Origin: Robiginitalea biformata HTCC2501
GTDB lineage: Bacteria > Bacteroidota > Bacteroidia > Flavobacteriales > Flavobacteriaceae
Assembly (NCBI RefSeq): GCF_000024125.1
Contig: NC_013222.1
Span: forward strand, 1,776,501-1,840,500
Reading direction: 5' to 3'
DNA length: 64,000 nucleotides
Positions 61,382-64,000 of the stretch are shown here, one piece after another. Each line of letters opens with the position of its first letter. Position 1 is the stretch's first letter. The notes beneath the pieces are model-generated. The model worked only from the letters and a program-made list of their open reading frames with translations. It ran no database searches and was not told the DNA's origin. Position numbers and translations under genes: made by a program.

Positions 61382-62556
61382 GCCGGTTTTTTTAGGTGGT
61401 GGATCAGCAACAGGTAGCGCAGGGCCAGCGCAGACCACAGGATGGCCACAACCGGGTGGAACGCCTGTACCCCGGTGGCCCATAAGATCAGGCAGACCCC
61501 CATTAAACCCAGAAGAGCTATCAGGTACCGCCGCAACCGGTTGTCCGGCTTTCTTTTCTGGAGCAGTTTGAAGGCGATATACCCATTGACCGGAAAGGCC
61601 CAAAGGATGTTGAAATTCCAAACCGTGGAGGTGTGGTCCGTAAAAAACCACAGGAAGCCGATGAGGAGACCGGCGAGCCCCGTGGTGAGGAAAAGCAGGA
61701 AATCCAACCAGCGGCTGCGGGAGCCGTTCCGGAAATCGATCCAGCTGATGGTTGCGGTAAACACCAAAAGGAATAGTGCCCAGAATAGCGGATTTGCGGT
61801 AAAGTAGCGAATGTTTACCGGGTTGGGAAGGTCCAGGATGTCCCGTTCCCTCAGGATAAGGGGTTCCCCGCCCAGGGTGGCGTCCCCCACGAGTTGGCGG
61901 ACGTATTCCGGCAGGAAGCTGTAGCCGAGGGGGGAGGCCTTTCTGTCCACTACGGCTCCCAGGGCCAGGTCGATGCCCAGGCTGGACCAGGAATTGACCT
62001 GCAGGTTTTGCTGGATGAGTTCCCGGTAAGTACGGCCGTCGCCTGAGAAGCCGGACACCATGTCCAGCCCCGGCCCGAGCACTTCCCGGAGTACGTCCGG
62101 GATCTTTGTCGCGCAGTTTTCGGCCAGGAAATCGTACTGGTAGTAGCGGTTTTCGGGCCGGTTGTTCCGCTCCAAATATTCAAATAATGCGGTTTTCTGC
62201 CCGGGATTCAGGTCCAGCAGTTGTTCGCTGACCCACCGGCCCTCCAGCTGGTAGGTGTACAGGAAATTGGCAAAATCGGTACGGCTCAGGGCATAACGGA
62301 GTTTTCCCCTGGCAAATTTCATATAGAAATTCGGGGTGTCGAAATCGAAGGTGCCGTAATTGTATATCCAGTCGAGGCCCTGTGCCGGATCCTGAACCCG
62401 GAAGGCACTGTGGCCGAATTGCGCGTAGAGGTCGGTACCCGGCCCGCAGGTAATTACGCTGATCCGCGCGTCGGGGCCGAGCACAGCCTGCTGTCCGGAA
62501 GCAACCCCTGCCATACAGGCGCAGAGACAAACGAGAAAGATTCGGAAATGGTTCAT
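61378..62556 (-). CDS. DUF4105 (Lnb N-terminal-like) membrane protein
   Basis: 392 residues with a signal peptide (GVASGQQ, about residue 22) and a periplasmic N-terminal domain of the DUF4105 family, opening VLGPDARISVITCGPGTDLYAQFGHSAFRV and IYNYGTFDFDTPNFYMKFARG. Six or so C-terminal membrane helices follow (about 250-385). Family members have a NlpC/P60-like fold and are suspected peptidases or amidases in envelope maintenance. It overlaps the ABC-F start by 4 bp. Confidence 0.85.
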   Translation of the reverse strand: MNHFRIFLVCLCACMAGVASGQQAVLGPDARISVITCGPGTDLYAQFGHSAFRVQDPAQGLDWIYNYGTFDFDTPNFYMKFARGKLRYALSRTDFANFLYTYQLEGRWVSEQLLDLNPGQKTALFEYLERNNRPENRYYQYDFLAENCATKIPDVLREVLGPGLDMVSGFSGDGRTYRELIQQNLQVNSWSSLGIDLALGAVVDRKASPLGYSFLPEYVRQLVGDATLGGEPLILRERDILDLPNPVNIRYFTANPLFWALFLLVFTATISWIDFRNGSRSRWLDFLLFLTTGLAGLLIGFLWFFTDHTSTVWNFNILWAFPVNGYIAFKLLQKRKPDNRLRRYLIALLGLMGVCLILWATGVQAFHPVVAILWSALALRYLLLIHHLKKPA

Positions 62557-62724
62557 TTGCTGTAGGCCCGGGATAAGTTGGATTGCCGACAAATATCCAA
62601 TATATTTCGGCAACTTCCAATGTCGCCGGCAGCCGGTATCCGCAGGGTGGCGGCATATTCTGCGAATTGTACTAATTTTACGATAACGGAAGCCCGGACC
62701 GCCGGCTCCAAGCCCAACCGATAT

Positions 62725-63462
62725 ATGAGAAACCTGCCGAATATCATTACCCTGCTGAATTTGCTGGCCGGCTCCATCGCCGCTGTATTTGCCGTTCTCG
62801 ACCGCCTGGAATGGGCGGCCGCCTTTTTTATGCTCGGGGTGATCTGCGATTTCCTGGACGGGCTGGTGGCCCGCAAGCTTGGGGTCTCCTCCGAATTGGG
62901 CATCCAACTCGATTCCCTGGCCGACCTGGTCACAAGCGGGCTGGTTCCCGGGCTCGTAATGTGCCAGTTGCTCGGGATGTCTGTCAGCGGGGGATGGAGC
63001 AGCAATAGTTTTTTTACCGAAGCACTTTCAACCGGCGACTGGCCGCACGCGTGGCTGCCGTTTACCGGTCTGGCGATCATCCTGGCCTCGGCCTGGCGCC
63101 TGGCCCGTTTCAACATCGACGAAGACCAGGTGAGCAGTTTTACGGGCCTGCCCACCCCGGCAAACGCCCTGCTGATCCTCAGCCTGCCGCTTATTCTGCT
63201 CTATAACGGCAGCGATGCGGTAAGCGCTGTTTTGATGAATCCCTGGGTGCTGATTGCCGTGACGATCTTATCCGTTTACCTGCTCAATGCACCCATCCGG
63301 CTGTTTGCCCTGAAATTTGATACCTGGAGCTTCCGGGACAACGGGTATAAGTACATCTTCCTGATCCTGTCCGGGGTGGCCCTGCTGACCCTGCAGTTCC
63401 TGGCGGTTCCGCTGATCATCCTGATGTACGTGTTGTTTTCCCTGTTCGCCCAACCGAAATGA
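62725..63462 (+). CDS. pssA: CDP-diacylglycerol-serine O-phosphatidyltransferase
   Basis: Makes phosphatidylserine, precursor of phosphatidylethanolamine, at the inner membrane. The 245-residue protein has about seven hydrophobic segments and the CDP-alcohol motif DG..AR........G...D...D (DFLDGLVARKLGVSSELGIQLDSLADLVT) plus the opening NIITLLNLLAGS. I chose ATG 62725, immediately before the first conserved helix; the frame opens 49 codons earlier. Confidence 0.94.
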   Translation: MRNLPNIITLLNLLAGSIAAVFAVLDRLEWAAAFFMLGVICDFLDGLVARKLGVSSELGIQLDSLADLVTSGLVPGLVMCQLLGMSVSGGWSSNSFFTEALSTGDWPHAWLPFTGLAIILASAWRLARFNIDEDQVSSFTGLPTPANALLILSLPLILLYNGSDAVSAVLMNPWVLIAVTILSVYLLNAPIRLFALKFDTWSFRDNGYKYIFLILSGVALLTLQFLAVPLIILMYVLFSLFAQPK

Positions 63463-63466
63463 ATAA

Positions 63467-63484
63467 CGCGGCGGTTCCGCCGCG
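63467..63484. other. GC-rich hairpin between pssA and lptB
   Basis: CGCGGCGG-TT-CCGCCGCG, an 8-bp perfect stem 4 bp after the pssA stop. There is no T-run, so it may be a weak or Rho-assisted terminator for the convergent pair. Confidence 0.45.
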
Positions 63485-63527
63485 GTGATCCGCCGATCCG
63501 CCGATGGGCTGCCAGCCGGCAACCGAA

Positions 63528-64000
63528 TCAGAAAAGCAGTTTTTTCTTCCGGAGTTCAAAGTTCTGGCCCAGGTAGACCTTCCGCACCATTTCGTCCGCA
63601 GCCAGGTCTTCGGGCAGGCCGGACTTGAGGATGCCTCCTTCGAACATCAGGTAGGAACGCTCCGTGATGGCGAGTGTTTCCTGCACATTGTGGTCGGTGA
63701 TCAGGATGCCGATGTTCCGGTTTTTAAGTTGGGCGACAATTCGCTGGATATCTTCCACGGCAACCGGGTCTACCCCGGCAAAGGGCTCATCCAGCAGGAT
63801 AAATTTGGGGTCGGTAGCCAGAGCACGGGCAATTTCGGTCCGTCGGCGCTCCCCCCCGGAGAGCAGGTCCCCCCGGTTTTTACGGATGTGGCCGATCCCG
63901 AATTCCTCGAGCAGGCTTTCCATCCGCATGTGCTGTTCCTTTTTGCTGAGGTCCGTGAGCTGCAGGACGCTCAGGATATTTTTTTCGACGCTGAGCTTCC
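63528..64000 (-). CDS. lptB: LPS export ABC transporter ATP-binding protein LptB, 5' end missing
   Basis: An open frame of 158 residues that enters from the right edge. It contains [36 protein letters not shown] (signature plus Walker B), the [12 protein letters not shown]is loop and the conserved end [18 protein letters not shown]. The visible start [11 protein letters not shown] at 63929 is internal: the frame continues upstream as [18 protein letters not shown] to the edge. LptB powers LPS transport to the outer membrane. Confidence 0.92.
   Translation of the reverse strand, partial: KLSVEKNILSVLQLTDLSKKEQHMRMESLLEEFGIGHIRKNRGDLLSGGERRRTEIARALATDPKFILLDEPFAGVDPVAVEDIQRIVAQLKNRNIGILITDHNVQETLAITERSYLMFEGGILKSGLPEDLAADEMVRKVYLGQNFELRKKKLLF

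Overview
The window is about 64 kb of densely coded, GC-rich chromosome from a member of the Bacteroidota, most likely a marine Flavobacteriaceae close to Robiginitalea (an inference from protein content and high GC, not from a search). Supporting signs are several exact -7 promoter boxes of the Bacteroidota form TAnnTTTG, no evident reliance on Shine-Dalgarno sites, a start-of-gene repeat protein of the type secreted by the type IX system, DUF2911, DUF5606 and DUF2795 proteins, and a long SecA without the usual C-terminal zinc motif. I see no tRNA, rRNA, insertion sequence, prophage or CRISPR array. It reads as core chromosome with envelope-rich content.

Layout. 1-5.8 kb: a partial secreted repeat protein, an ABC-2 exporter pair, a conserved unknown, a YejK/NdpA-type nucleoid protein. 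5.8-12.5 kb: heme A synthase, CCA-adding enzyme, threonylcarbamoyl-AMP synthase, then four glycosyltransferases, two of them WaaE-like paralogues. 12.6-15.1 kb: dapD divergent from ruvX-def-DUF5606. 15.2-24.5 kb: a TolB-propeller/amidohydrolase fusion, then a leftward run of secreted hydrolases (GH20 hexosaminidase, SGNH hydrolase, alpha/beta hydrolase, SMP-30 lipoprotein, D-aminoacylase-like lipoprotein). 24.5-33.9 kb: mazG, a MATE pump, a PAP2 phosphatase with a GT39 glycosyltransferase, a LPG-synthase-like membrane protein with a GtrB-like glycosyltransferase, meaB, DUF2911 and aldose 1-epimerase. 34-36.5 kb: a three-gene overlapping operon of ECF sigma factor, a single-span membrane protein (candidate anti-sigma) and a secreted coiled-coil/adhesin-like protein. 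36.6-43.2 kb: msrA, an M23 peptidase, a tandem pair of small secreted basic peptides, and the tesA / ybbA-ybbP module. 43.5-54 kb: a LolA-like protein, a large BNR/VPS10 protein, a secreted protein with an ExbD-like tail, a 29-residue membrane peptide, an amidohydrolase, an M14 carboxypeptidase and an orphan HisKA_2 kinase. 54-64 kb: secA, DUF2795, cobalamin adenosyltransferase, a small membrane protein, a shortened methyltransferase-family protein, ABC-F ATPase, DUF4105 protein, pssA and a partial lptB.

The most interesting element is at 38.2-39.2 kb: two adjacent 81-residue secreted peptides duplicated together with about 145 bp of upstream DNA. That DNA carries conserved direct repeats resembling LytTR-regulator half-sites and an inverted repeat. 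This looks like a regulated, undescribed small-peptide family. Other points worth a look are the sigma/membrane/adhesin operon, the ExbD-like tail on a secreted protein, the D-aminoacylase lacking its HxH metal motif, and the methyltransferase-family gene that has lost its cofactor-binding core.
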